A stretch of DNA of 64,000 nt from Acinetobacter junii CIP 64.5 (GTDB taxonomy: Bacteria; Pseudomonadota; Gammaproteobacteria; Pseudomonadales; Moraxellaceae), in NCBI RefSeq assembly GCF_000368765.1, contig NZ_KB849655.1, positions 402,977-466,976 on the forward strand, given 5' to 3'. A program made the translations under genes and the position numbers. A model generated the notes under the pieces. The model had not been told where the DNA came from and did not search any database. It saw only the letters and a list, made by a program, of their open reading frames with translations. Positions 34,062-43,226 of the stretch are shown one piece after another; position 1 is the first letter of the stretch, and each line of letters begins with the position of its first letter.

Positions 34062-34622
34062 TTAAGCAGCTTCTAAAGAAATTAATCGCTCAATATAATA
34101 CCAACACTCTTCAATTTGAACATGATCTTGATTTACCTTTGCAAGTGTCGTCATCCCATCAAGAATATTGATATACATCGTAGTTAACACATGAGGTTGA
34201 AATACTTTTGCCTTTTCAAATAGATCTTCAACTAAATTCATTAACCAATTTCTATAGTCGACAATTGGACCAATAATAGATGGGTATTGTTGTAAAATTT
34301 CCAATGAAGCCTTTTGAAACATACAACCATGGAAATCATCCGAGTTAAACCATGACACATGCCAAAAATATACTGCTTTAATTTTTCCTAAATAATTACC
34401 CTCATCAATCTGATTTAATTGTTGCTCAATCGCTTGCTGAATGCTTTTATTTCTTCTAGATAAACACTCTTCGATTAGACTCTCTTTAGATGGGAAATAC
34501 TTGTAGAAAGTCATCTTAGCGACGCCTGACTCACTGATAATTCGATCAATCCCTATAGAACTATAGTTATGACGGTTAAATAAATTCAGTGCCGTTGTAA
34601 TAATATCTTCTTTTTTTGACAT
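34062..34622 (-). CDS. TetR/AcrR family transcriptional regulator
   Basis: 186 aa with an N-terminal HTH (residues 1-50: LFNRHNYSSIGIDRIISESG, then VAKMTFYKYFPSKESLIEEC) and a variable C-terminal ligand-binding domain. AAAGGA 7 nt before the ATG supports the start. It faces a 447-nt AT-rich spacer and, beyond it, the haem-oxygenase-fold gene in the opposite direction, which is a possible target. Ligand unknown. Confidence 0.88.
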   Translation of the reverse strand: MSKKEDIITTALNLFNRHNYSSIGIDRIISESGVAKMTFYKYFPSKESLIEECLSRRNKSIQQAIEQQLNQIDEGNYLGKIKAVYFWHVSWFNSDDFHGCMFQKASLEILQQYPSIIGPIVDYRNWLMNLVEDLFEKAKVFQPHVLTTMYINILDGMTTLAKVNQDHVQIEECWYYIERLISLEAA

Positions 34623-35069
34623 TTTATTATCCTTTAGAATTTTATCAAAAAACTTAATGTATTATTTAGACATAGTAAATGCTGGATAATTCTGGCTACT
34701 ATGCTTATTCATATTATTTTAAGAGCATTATCGAAAATATGGAAACTTTTCTTAAACAACTCATGATTAAGTTAAGCAAAAAAGTAGGAATACACAAGAT
34801 AATTTGTAAAAAAATTTTTCTTATAAATAAAACAGTCATTATTGTGTGCATTAAATCACTTTTTTACAATAATAAATTAGCTATTTAAGTACATCTCTTA
34901 ATTTTCAAAAACGAGAATCAATTGCTTTCAAAAAAAAATCGTCTTATATTTTATTAATCCAATAAAAAGATTTTTGGTTGAACTAAAAGATATATTTATA
35001 AGCGACCAAAAGAAATCGGCAATATATAATTGGAAAAAGCAATAATATTAATTCATTGAGTAGAAGACT
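34623..35069. other. AT-rich intergenic region between tetR and the haem-oxygenase-fold gene
   Basis: A 447-nt spacer with no supported gene. A 69-codon frame at 34679 is AT-driven, low in complexity and lacks a ribosome-binding site, so I do not call it. A 7-bp inverted repeat (CATAGTA at 34671-34677, TACTATG at 34697-34703) near the regulator start could be an operator, but the 19-bp spacing is long for TetR sites. Promoters for both neighbours must lie here, though none stands out. Confidence 0.5.
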
Positions 35070-35930
35070 ATGCCAAAAAAATTTGAAGATTTTGATAACC
35101 CAAGACAGAAAGCTATAGACGGAATGAAAAATAGTATTTCTGAGGATTTATGGAGTAAAAACGTACAGTTTCTCAAAACTTTGCGCGAAGAGATTTCACA
35201 ACATCCTGTGTCTAAACACCCTGCAATTCAGCTATTAAATGATGGCTCAATTGATAAAGAAACCTTAAAGCATATTCATCTAGAATACCGACATGCCATA
35301 GTGCAAGTATTTACAGATGCTTTATTGATGGCTCAATTCCAAACCAAACAACTCGAACCTCGCCTGAAATCAGGTTCAAAGATGTATGCCCGCTTCTTAC
35401 TCAACCTCAATGTCTTAGATGAGTATGGCTATCGTCCGGCCTTAGATATCAATGGATACTATGCTGGTAATCCTGATTATGCACATTATCCTTTATTTGA
35501 AGATGTACTCGATGATTTCGAATTAACACAAGCAGAGCGCAACAATTATCAGCCCTCGATTATTGCTCAACAAGTGAAGAACTATCTTGAATATGCTTTC
35601 GATCGTTATGAAGCCGTAACAGCGTTATTGGCTGTTGCAGAAGAAGAAGTTATTCTTTTTAGTCCTGCCTTGCGTCAAGCAACTAAAGCTGTAGGCTTTA
35701 ATGTAGATAGTGGTTACTACTATGTACATGGTGTTTCACAAGATGAAACTGCTGAAGCTGCTGACGATGACCATGAAGATGATCTCTGGTTTGTTCTAGC
35801 TCAAGCCTGTGTAGAATCTGACTATCCTTATATCCGACAAATTTGTTTAGAATATTGTGATTTATGGCAACAATTCTGGGATGAACAAATTGCAACTTAT
35901 CAATTTGAATCGTTTAGAAAACTTGCATAA
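35070..35930 (+). CDS. Haem-oxygenase-fold (HDO-type) iron-containing redox protein
   Basis: 286 aa of the TENA/PqqC/haem-oxygenase-like fold, in the branch of diiron oxidases and oxygenases. Possible metal ligands are visible: Glu and His in HLEYRHAIVQ (about 73), Glu in LAVAEEEVILF (about 193), His in YYVHGVSQDETAE and His in DDDHEDD (about 223-240), which fits the E..H..E..(D/E)xxxH layout of the group. An acidic stretch AEAADDDHEDD is unusual. Reactions in the family range from fatty-acid decarboxylation to amino-acid cleavage, and no substrate can be assigned here. Followed by a good hairpin terminator; no biosynthetic partner genes adjoin. Confidence 0.75.
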   Translation: MPKKFEDFDNPRQKAIDGMKNSISEDLWSKNVQFLKTLREEISQHPVSKHPAIQLLNDGSIDKETLKHIHLEYRHAIVQVFTDALLMAQFQTKQLEPRLKSGSKMYARFLLNLNVLDEYGYRPALDINGYYAGNPDYAHYPLFEDVLDDFELTQAERNNYQPSIIAQQVKNYLEYAFDRYEAVTALLAVAEEEVILFSPALRQATKAVGFNVDSGYYYVHGVSQDETAEAADDDHEDDLWFVLAQACVESDYPYIRQICLEYCDLWQQFWDEQIATYQFESFRKLA

Positions 35931-35946
35931 TTTTCTTCTTAATAAT

Positions 35947-35981
35947 AAGGTCATCTCCAAATCAAGGATTAAGATGACCTT
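35947..35981 (+). terminator. Terminator after the haem-oxygenase-fold gene
   Basis: AAGGTCATCT and AGATGACCTT make a perfect 10-bp stem with a 15-nt loop, followed by AAAATTTT. The rest of the spacer up to 36175 shows no gene. Confidence 0.7.
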
Positions 35982-36175
35982 AAAATTTTCGTTCGATTAA
36001 TCAATACTGATGTAAATAAGATCAACTGCTAAAAACTTTCGCCAATCATAGTGAGCTTGAAGCGAATCTTTTTAGTGTTTCTGAATGATTCTGCCTTTTA
36101 ACAGCGAAGTTTACATAAGCTGTCAAACTTGTAGCCAATTGCGTTACAATTCAAGTTTTATTACCTTTCAATCCA

Positions 36176-36631
36176 ATGTTTGCACACTTCGATTTCAATC
36201 TTCTAGTTTTGCTGATCTTATTAGGATTTGGTGTTTTCAGTCAAAATACGGCTGTTATGATTGCAACAGCTGTACTAATCATAGTGAAAATCACTCCGCT
36301 CAATCAGCTTTTTCCTTACATTCAGCAACATGGTTTAAACATCGGAATTATCGTATTAACCATTGGTGTTCTTTCCCCAATCGCAAGTGGAAAACTCAGT
36401 GGTGAAAGTATTTTAAAATCATTCCTAAGTTACAAATCTCTTTTGGCTATTGCTGTTGGCATATTCGTGGCGTGGTTAGGTGGGCGAGGTGTGAAATTGA
36501 TGAGTCACCAACCAGACGTTGTAGCAGGATTATTGATTGGAACAGTCGCGGGTGTTGCATTATTACGTGGAGTACCTGTTGGTCCCCTAATTGCAGCAGG
36601 CATATTATCGATATTGATTGGTAAGAGCTAA
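36176..36631 (+). CDS. DUF441 family membrane protein (YeaL-like)
   Basis: 151 aa with four hydrophobic segments covering most of the length (LNQLF loop, [10 protein letters not shown] loop and [20 protein letters not shown] at the end). The pattern [16 protein letters not shown] is typical of DUF441/UPF0756. Inner-membrane protein of unknown function. Start at ATG 36176; the region in front shows no strong ribosome-binding site. Convergent with metR. Confidence 0.85.
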   Translation: MFAHFDFNLLVLLILLGFGVFSQNTAVMIATAVLIIVKITPLNQLFPYIQQHGLNIGIIVLTIGVLSPIASGKLSGESILKSFLSYKSLLAIAVGIFVAWLGGRGVKLMSHQPDVVAGLLIGTVAGVALLRGVPVGPLIAAGILSILIGKS

Positions 36632-36704
36632 TATCTCAAACCAATCAGATAACCTGCCGTTATAAATGTACCAAATCTATAACACAGACTTTAAAACGAT
36701 CAAA

Positions 36705-37637
36705 TTAACGTTCGTAATACATCACACGCTTTTGTGAGAATTTTTCTAATTGCTTTAAAAAGCCTTCAAAATAGCTTTTCTCTTTTTCGTCAGTACGATA
36801 ACCCGCATAGAGCGTTCTTCTCAAACCTTTTGGTGAAACACAATCTAAGCGACGACTCACCACCCATCCTTTTTGCTCATATTCATTCACAACCCAATCA
36901 GGCAAAGCTGCAATACCGCGCCCACTCGCTACCAGTTGAATTAACATCTGAGTCAAATCAGTAGTCCGAATGTGTTTTGGCAAAATATTCGCGGGTAAAA
37001 ACAGATGAGCCATAATATCCAAACGATGCTTATCGACTGGATAGGTAATCAAAGTCTCTTCTGCCAGATCTTGAACGGTAATATGTTCTGCTCTCACCAA
37101 ATGATGTGTATTTGATAAAACTAGACGTGATTCATACTCAAAGATTGGAAAGTATTCTATACCCTTTAGCGCAATTGGATCTGCCGTGATCAGTAAGTCA
37201 AATTCAGCGTTTTGAAGAAGTTCATGCGGGTTTGACTCAAAACCTGCAGCAAAGTCTAAATCTACGTCAGGATATTGTTGACGATATTGATTTAACAAAG
37301 GCATGAGCCAATCAAAACAGCTATGACATTCAGAAGAAAAAATTATGCGACCTGTTTGCCCATGTACGATTCGAGTGATATCCGTCTGTGCAATTTGAAC
37401 TTGTGGTAACACATCATCAGCCAATTTGAGGAGACGCTCACCCACATTAGAAAAACTCACAGGACGGCTACGTCGATTGACAACTTCTACACCATACCAA
37501 TGGTCTAATTCTTTTAACTGATGAGAAATAGCAGATGGAGTGAGACATAAATCTGCCGCTGCGGCAACTAAAGAGCCATGCTCTCTTAAAGCGAGTAGTG
37601 TTTTTAAATGTCTAAGCTCTAACACAGCACCAACCAT
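36705..37637 (-). CDS. metR: LysR-type regulator, MetR-like
   Basis: 310 aa with an N-terminal winged HTH (ELRHLKTLLALREHGSLVAA, then PSAISHQLKELD) and a periplasmic-binding-like effector domain. Several stretches follow MetR of E. coli closely: SECHSCFDWLMPLLNQYR, YPVDKHRLD, LIQLVASGRGIAALPDWVV. MetR activates methionine synthesis genes (metE, metH) with homocysteine as co-effector. No met gene is adjacent; the divergent neighbour is an MFS transporter 234 nt away. The annotated ATG lacks a ribosome-binding site; GTG 37625 (giving MLELRHLKTLL) is an equally good start. Confidence 0.85.
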   Translation of the reverse strand: MVGAVLELRHLKTLLALREHGSLVAAAADLCLTPSAISHQLKELDHWYGVEVVNRRSRPVSFSNVGERLLKLADDVLPQVQIAQTDITRIVHGQTGRIIFSSECHSCFDWLMPLLNQYRQQYPDVDLDFAAGFESNPHELLQNAEFDLLITADPIALKGIEYFPIFEYESRLVLSNTHHLVRAEHITVQDLAEETLITYPVDKHRLDIMAHLFLPANILPKHIRTTDLTQMLIQLVASGRGIAALPDWVVNEYEQKGWVVSRRLDCVSPKGLRRTLYAGYRTDEKEKSYFEGFLKQLEKFSQKRVMYYER

Positions 37638-37837
37638 TATTGAATTTATTTCATCTTAGCACAAAATTAATGAGTTAACCTCACTATATATTTCTGCTAT
37701 TCCAAATGTCTAAAAAACGACTTACATCATATACATCATGTGTCAAATTCATGTGAACACACGACACTATTTCTTTGAATCAACAAATGCCTTGAGTTCA
37801 TTTACGTTCCTTTTCACATTTTTGCAACTATCTTGAA

Positions 37838-37843
37838 TATAAT
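37838..37843 (+). promoter_or_regulatory. Probable -10 element of the MFS gene
   Basis: A perfect TATAAT 29 nt ahead of the ATG, with TTCACA 19 bp upstream as a poor -35. The leader would be very short. Spacing is at the limit, so this is tentative. Confidence 0.35.
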
Positions 37844-37871
37844 AGTAGCGTCACTTTTTCCTTAACATGTT

Positions 37872-39086
37872 ATGTTATCTCCCTCAGAATTGAATCAAAC
37901 AAAACAATATTCCTTATTTCTTGTAATTTTCTCCTTGGCTATTGGTAGTTTCTGTATTGGTACTACTGAATTTGTCGTAATGGGTCTTATTCAAGAAATT
38001 GCAACTGATCTTCATGTCAGTGTCCCACATGCAGGTTATTTCATCAGTGCTTATGCATTAGGTGTTATGGTTGGTGCTCCTATCATTGCGATCTTAGGTG
38101 CTAAAGTGCCTAGAAAAACTTTATTATTATCACTAATGCTGTTTTATGGTCTCGCAAATGCTGCCACTGCATTTGCCACGTCTTCAGATACAATGCTTAT
38201 TTCTCGATTTATTGCAGGATTTCCTCACGGCGCATACTTTGGTGTAGCAGCATTAGTCGCGGCTGAGTTAGCAGGTAAATATCGTCGTGCAACAGCGATT
38301 GCACAAGTTATGATGGGCTTAACCATTGCGAATGTGATCGGTGTTCCTAGCGCCACTTGGTTAGGACAACAGTTTGGTTGGAAGGCAGGATTTGAATTTT
38401 CTGCGACAATCGCTTTCATTACACTGATAGGCGTAAGTTTATTTGTACCCAATATTCCTTTGCAAAAAACAGCTAGCATTAAAGCTGAATTAGCTGGGCT
38501 AAAAAACATTAATATGTGGCTGACTTTGGCAGTTGGAGCAATTGGTTTTGGTGGCATGTTCTCTGTATATAGCTATGTGTCTCCTATACTGACTGAATAT
38601 ACACATGCAGATATCAGCATTGTGCCAATCGCTTTAGCAATATGGGGAACAGGCATGGTCATCGGAGGCTTAGTAGCTGGTTGGTTGGCTGACAAAAGCC
38701 TATTCAAAACCATGATTGGTATTCTTATAAGTTCAGCATTGGCCTTTGTATTTGCAAGCTTTATGATGACAAATCTTTATACTGCCATCCTTGCTTTATT
38801 TTTAATTGGATTCACCGTAATTGGTTTAGGCGGTGCCTTACAAACACATTTGATGGATATTGCGGGTGATGCACAAACTTTAGCAGCATCTTTGAATCAT
38901 TCAGCATTCAATTTGGCAAATGCCTTAGGTGCATTTCTAGGTGGATGGGTATTGAGTCACAATATGGGCTGGCTAGCACCAATATGGGTTGGCTTTGTTC
39001 TGAGTTTAGGCGGTTTGATTATTTTATTAATTGCCCTTGCCTACGCTAAATATTCAGCAAATAAACAGTCTGTTATTCTTCAATGA
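37872..39086 (+). CDS. MFS transporter (AraJ/sugar-efflux type)
   Basis: 404 aa, 12 membrane segments, DHA1/AraJ type: the first helix carries SFCIGTTEFVVMGLIQEIA, loop 2-3 has GAPIIAILGAKVPRKTLLL, helix 4 has SRFIAGFPHGAYFGVAALVA. Such proteins export sugars, arabinose-like compounds or drugs, and the substrate cannot be told from sequence. Faces metR, which may or may not control it. The end of the gene overlaps a terminator hairpin. Confidence 0.87.
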   Translation: MLSPSELNQTKQYSLFLVIFSLAIGSFCIGTTEFVVMGLIQEIATDLHVSVPHAGYFISAYALGVMVGAPIIAILGAKVPRKTLLLSLMLFYGLANAATAFATSSDTMLISRFIAGFPHGAYFGVAALVAAELAGKYRRATAIAQVMMGLTIANVIGVPSATWLGQQFGWKAGFEFSATIAFITLIGVSLFVPNIPLQKTASIKAELAGLKNINMWLTLAVGAIGFGGMFSVYSYVSPILTEYTHADISIVPIALAIWGTGMVIGGLVAGWLADKSLFKTMIGILISSALAFVFASFMMTNLYTAILALFLIGFTVIGLGGALQTHLMDIAGDAQTLAASLNHSAFNLANALGAFLGGWVLSHNMGWLAPIWVGFVLSLGGLIILLIALAYAKYSANKQSVILQ

Positions 39087-39104
39087 CAGACTGACGAATT
39101 TTTT
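39066..39104 (+). terminator. Terminator overlapping the end of the MFS gene
   Basis: CAGTCTGT (39066-39073) pairs perfectly with ACAGACTG (39086-39093), with ATT/AAT inside, and ACGAATTTTTT follows. The 5' arm is within the last coding codons and the 3' arm starts on the last base of the stop codon. Confidence 0.7.
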
Positions 39105-39106
39105 CG

Positions 39107-39718
39107 TTAGTGTACTAACTTATAAAACTGTCGGTCATGCCATTTAGACAATAAGAACAAAGCACTGACCGATCCTATCAAGGCGAAAAACATATCTGAC
39201 TGGGTATCCCACTCATAACCTTGTGTTCCTAAAAACTCTTCTGCACCTTCACCAAGCGCAAGTGCTGCAGCCCATTCTATTAACTCATAACTAGCACTTA
39301 TCGCAAGCACAATAGAAATGACAATAAAAATCAGCATTTTTCCATGCTTTAAGATGTCATTTCTCAGCAAAATTTCACGTGCTGCAATTGCTGGAACAAA
39401 ACCTTGCATAAAATGCCCAATTTTATCGTAAGGATTTCGATCTAAACCAAACCATTCTGCCATTTCAAATCCCAATGGCACACGTGCATAGGTATACGTT
39501 CCACCAACAATCAATACCATGCAATGAATAAAAATTAATACATAGAGAAGATTAGTCAGAGGAAATCTTTTATAAGTGTGAATCAATAGTGGAACGACAA
39601 TTAATACAGGTAATACTTCCATGAACCATGTACCACGGTCAAAAGGATCAATTCCCGAAATAATTAAACTCAAAACTAAAAAGAGCATCGCAAACAACAA
39701 CACTAATTTTTGATTCAT
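39107..39718 (-). CDS. DUF2238 family inner-membrane protein (YjdF-like)
   Basis: 203 aa, about six hydrophobic segments. The family core is visible: DPFDRGTWFMEVLPVL, LGFEMAEWFGLDRNPYDKIG, HFMQGFVPAIAAREILLR, and ELIEWAAALALGEGAEEFLG followed by QGYEWDTQSDM. The conserved Asp, His and Glu lying on the membrane face hint at metal binding or catalysis, but function is unknown. Convergent with the MFS gene. Confidence 0.85.
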   Translation of the reverse strand: MNQKLVLLFAMLFLVLSLIISGIDPFDRGTWFMEVLPVLIVVPLLIHTYKRFPLTNLLYVLIFIHCMVLIVGGTYTYARVPLGFEMAEWFGLDRNPYDKIGHFMQGFVPAIAAREILLRNDILKHGKMLIFIVISIVLAISASYELIEWAAALALGEGAEEFLGTQGYEWDTQSDMFFALIGSVSALFLLSKWHDRQFYKLVH

Positions 39719-39779
39719 CGTCGCCTCTCAATTCTTTAATTTTTATAAGGACATTCTTCATGTCCATATTAATCTGTAT

Positions 39780-40400
39780 TTAGATCGAAAAGAAAAATTT
39801 AAATGATTCAACAATCGGCGATACCACAGAGATAACCAATAATAATGCCATAGCTGTATTAAAATACTGAACCTTCTTCTGATCATTCACAATGCTTTGC
39901 AAGCGTTGTCCCATATAGGCCCAGATTCCAACACAAGGAATGCTAACCAATCCGAAAATCGCACCAATAAAAACAAACTCAGCTAAATGGCTATTTACAG
40001 AGCTATAGGTTGCAATCGCACCCAATGCCATAATCCAAGCCTTAGGATTAACCCACTGAAATAAGGCAGCCCCCATAAAACTTAATGGCTTTTCAGGCTT
40101 TTCTTCTCCATCTACTCGTCCTGCACCATAAATTTTATAAGCTAGATAAAGTAAATATACGATCCCAACTATTTTCAATATTTCATATATCAAAGGAGAT
40201 TGTCCAAGTGTGGCTCCTATGCCGAACCCAACAAGCATAACCATCACACCAAAGCCAAATCCGATGCCTAAAATATGCGGAATACTTCGCTTAAATCCAA
40301 AATTCAAACCTGATGCTGCCAACATAATTTTATTGGGTCCAGGTGTTATAGACGTGACAATCGAATAAACAACAAAAGAAAAAAAGGTCAGTAAACTCAT
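39780..40400 (-). CDS. LysE family translocator (amino-acid exporter)
   Basis: 206 aa, about six membrane helices, with the family N-terminus (VTSITPGPNKIMLAASGLNF) and the WVNPKAWIMALGA segment in the middle. Members export amino acids such as lysine, homoserine, threonine or cysteine derivatives. The frame is open to a TTG at 40412, but ATG 40400 fits the family. Single gene; substrate unknown. Confidence 0.86.
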   Translation of the reverse strand: MSLLTFFSFVVYSIVTSITPGPNKIMLAASGLNFGFKRSIPHILGIGFGFGVMVMLVGFGIGATLGQSPLIYEILKIVGIVYLLYLAYKIYGAGRVDGEEKPEKPLSFMGAALFQWVNPKAWIMALGAIATYSSVNSHLAEFVFIGAIFGLVSIPCVGIWAYMGQRLQSIVNDQKKVQYFNTAMALLLVISVVSPIVESFKFFFSI

Positions 40401-40481
40401 ATACAAAATCAAAACAATTGTTCAAATTTACACTTACTATAACAGCCAATTAAGTCAGTTTATTTCAAACAATAAAACTTT

Positions 40482-41465
40482 TTATTCTGGTAGCTTTTCG
40501 CCGCAATAAGGACAATAGTGTTTCTTTGAGTTTTGTTGCTCTTGTTCTTCTAAAACATGCTCTCGCAAAAGTTGGATAATAATTTCATGCATTTGCTCTT
40601 TGGGTAATCCTACTCGCTGTCTTAACTTTTCTAATTCGATCGTATTGTGAACTACCTCAAAACCATGCGCTTGAACAAGCTCACGGAACTCTTGTTCCAG
40701 ACGCTGATTTCGTTGATTGAGTTCATTAGCCAAACCAGAAGCCAAAATACCCGCAGGTAAAGCTGCAATCCCCACACCTAAAATCGTAATAATTGCACCT
40801 AAAAACTTACCCATATTTGTGATAGGCGTAACATCACCATACCCTACTGTTGTAAGCGTAACGACTGCCCACCACATCGCGTGAGGAATTGAACTAAATG
40901 CTTCAGGCTGTGCTTTGTTTTCGACTACATAAATACCAGAGGCAGCCATCACGATAAGAATCACTAAGATAAAAATGACAGCTTGGAATGATCCTTTTTC
41001 ACGCTTGATGACCCTGAGTAAAATCTGTAATGACACAAAATAGCGGGTTAATTTAAGTAATCTCAACAAGCGTAAGATTCGCAGCACGCGTAAATCAATT
41101 GGCACGAAGAAATTAAGATAAGCAGGTAAGATTGCAACCAAGTCGATAATAGCTCCCCCGCTACGCATCCATTTCAAACGCTGTTGGCTTGCTGGAAGAC
41201 TAGGTTCCTTTTCAACAATACTCCAAAGTCTTAGTACGTACTCGATGGAAAATAGTGCGATTGATATATTTTCAAACATATCAAAATAGACTTGGTACGC
41301 CAAATACAGTTCAGTGATTGACTCCAAAATAACTGCCGCAACGTTTCCAACGATTAAAAAAATCAAAAAATAGTTTACGCACAAACTAAAGGTGCTTTGA
41401 TGATCATCATTTTGTAAATTGTTATAAACAAAAAGTCTTAACCGTTTTATTGAAAGCTTTGCCAT
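40482..41465 (-). CDS. Voltage-gated potassium channel (Kv-like ion transporter)
   Basis: 327 aa with an S1-S4 voltage sensor; the S4 helix has regularly spaced arginines (DLRVLRILRLLRLLKLTRYF), and the pore has the potassium filter TTVGYGDV after WWAV. Residues about 240-300 form a coiled coil (ELNQRNQRLEQEFRELVQAH) that would assemble the tetramer. The last residues, YCPYCGEKLPE, are a single CxxC knuckle, which is unusual in Kv channels and may bind zinc between subunits. Inner membrane. Single gene. Confidence 0.9.
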   Translation of the reverse strand: MAKLSIKRLRLFVYNNLQNDDHQSTFSLCVNYFLIFLIVGNVAAVILESITELYLAYQVYFDMFENISIALFSIEYVLRLWSIVEKEPSLPASQQRLKWMRSGGAIIDLVAILPAYLNFFVPIDLRVLRILRLLRLLKLTRYFVSLQILLRVIKREKGSFQAVIFILVILIVMAASGIYVVENKAQPEAFSSIPHAMWWAVVTLTTVGYGDVTPITNMGKFLGAIITILGVGIAALPAGILASGLANELNQRNQRLEQEFRELVQAHGFEVVHNTIELEKLRQRVGLPKEQMHEIIIQLLREHVLEEQEQQNSKKHYCPYCGEKLPE

Positions 41466-41718
41466 ACCATACTTATAGTTATCTCAACCAAGACAAAAAT
41501 GTATCATGTTGATCAAGCACTGGATACGTTATTTGAGCATTTCCTGAATTATTTCGGTAAATCACATTGCTAAGAATAAAAAAATAACTTTGCAGCAACA
41601 GTAGTTTGCTTGCTTATAAATTATCATTTAATCAAGTTCATATCTCAAAAATGATTTGAACCTATCACTTTTATAAAAACAAATTCCATCTTACACATGA
41701 ACAGAACGAGAAATTTAT

Positions 41719-43179
41719 ATGGGCTTTAAACCTATTCCCACTTTGATTTCAATTGGTATCGCTTTAATCATATGGTTCATTATTCCTGTGCCGTCAGGTG
41801 TTAGCCCTCAGGCATGGCATCTGCTCGCTATGTTTATCGGTGTAATTGCCGCTATTATCGGTAAAGCTATGCCGATCGGGGCTATTGCAATACTTGCTAT
41901 CAGTTTGGTTGCCGTTACAGGTGTCACTAGCAACAATCCCAGTGATGCTATAAAAGACGCTTTGAGTAGTTTTGCTAATCCGCTCATTTGGCTGATCGGT
42001 ATTTCTATCATGATCTCCAAAGGATTGCAGAAAACTGGATTAGGTGTTCGCTTAGGCTATTTATTTATCGCTGTTTGGGGCAAAAAGACCATCGGTATCG
42101 GATACAGTATGGTACTGTCTGAATTGATCCTTGCTCCTGTAACGCCAAGTAATACAGCACGCGGTGGAGGAATTATCCATCCGATTGTACGTGCAATTTC
42201 TACCAGTTATGACTCTGATCCAGCCAAAGGCACTGAGGGTCGTATGGGGAAATTTTTATCTCTCGTCAATTATCAAGCCAATCCGATTACCTCAGCAATG
42301 TTTATAACAGCAACCGCCCCAAACCCATTGGTGGTTGATCTTGTTGCTAAAGCGACAAATAGTGAAATTTCATTGAGCTGGAGCACTTGGGCAATTGCAA
42401 TGTTACTCCCTGGTTTAGTTGCATTGATCGTCATGCCATTGATCATGTACTGGATGTACCCCCCCCCTGAAGTGAAGGAAACTCCTAATGCAGCTCAATT
42501 TGCAAAAACAAAACTCAAAGAAATGGGTGCAGTGAGTAAAGATGAAATCATTATGCTTGGTGTTTTCGGAATATTATTGCTGTTGTGGGCAGGTATTCCT
42601 GCCGTGATCTTGGGTTCAGCTTGGGCTGTTGATCCAACTACCACAGCATTTATTGGTTTGACTTTGTTATTGCTCACTGGTGTTTTAACTTGGGAAGATA
42701 TCCTGACACAAAAAAGTGCGTGGGATACCATCACTTGGTTCGCAGCTTTAGTGATGATGGCGAGTTATTTAAATAAGCTCGGGTTAATCACTTGGTTTTC
42801 AGGTGTCTTGGAAAATAGTATCGGTTCATTAGGTCTAGGCTGGATGCCTGCGTGTCTATTGTTAATGCTCGCCTATTTGTATGCGCACTATATGTTTGCA
42901 AGCACCACAGCTCATATCACAGCCATGTTTGCAGCATTTTATACAGCTGGACTCGCATTGGGTGCGCCACCGATGCTATTTGCCTTAATGATGGCAGCCG
43001 CTTCCAGTATCATGATGACCTTAACCCATTATGCAACAGGTACATCGCCTGTGGTATTTGGTTCGGGTTACACCACACTGGGTGAATGGTGGAAAGCTGG
43101 TTTTGTAATGAGTGTCGTCAATATCATCATCTTTGTGGTGATTGGCGGACTTTGGTGGAAAGTGTTGGGTTATTGGTGA
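41719..43179 (+). CDS. DASS-family anion/sodium symporter (dicarboxylate or citrate-type)
   Basis: 486 aa, about 12 membrane segments, SLC13/CitT-TtdT type. Signature loops: SELILAPVTPSNTARGGGII, then TAPNPLVVDLVAKATNSEIS, and in the second half ASTTAHITAMFAAF and THYATGTSPVVFGSGYT. It likely carries C4-dicarboxylates, tartrate or citrate. A tract of nine C residues (42459-42467) codes for part of MYPPPEV and is in frame here. The 252-nt upstream spacer is AT-rich without a clear site. Confidence 0.88.
   Translation: MGFKPIPTLISIGIALIIWFIIPVPSGVSPQAWHLLAMFIGVIAAIIGKAMPIGAIAILAISLVAVTGVTSNNPSDAIKDALSSFANPLIWLIGISIMISKGLQKTGLGVRLGYLFIAVWGKKTIGIGYSMVLSELILAPVTPSNTARGGGIIHPIVRAISTSYDSDPAKGTEGRMGKFLSLVNYQANPITSAMFITATAPNPLVVDLVAKATNSEISLSWSTWAIAMLLPGLVALIVMPLIMYWMYPPPEVKETPNAAQFAKTKLKEMGAVSKDEIIMLGVFGILLLLWAGIPAVILGSAWAVDPTTTAFIGLTLLLLTGVLTWEDILTQKSAWDTITWFAALVMMASYLNKLGLITWFSGVLENSIGSLGLGWMPACLLLMLAYLYAHYMFASTTAHITAMFAAFYTAGLALGAPPMLFALMMAAASSIMMTLTHYATGTSPVVFGSGYTTLGEWWKAGFVMSVVNIIIFVVIGGLWWKVLGYW
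42459..42467 (+). repeat. C9 homopolymer within the DASS transporter gene
   Basis: Nine consecutive C residues in an AT-rich genome, encoding Pro-Pro-Pro in the cytoplasmic loop after a membrane helix. Gain or loss of one base would stop the transporter half way. It is in frame in this sequence. Confidence 0.8.
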
Positions 43180-43226
43180 TTTAAAATTGAAGAGCATTCT
43201 ATACAAATAGGAATGTTCCTCTAAAC

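Noticed and set aside
34679..34888. 69-codon plus-strand frame in the tetR spacer
   Set aside because: Low complexity and AT-driven, rich in Ile, Lys and Tyr, no ribosome-binding site, no domain.
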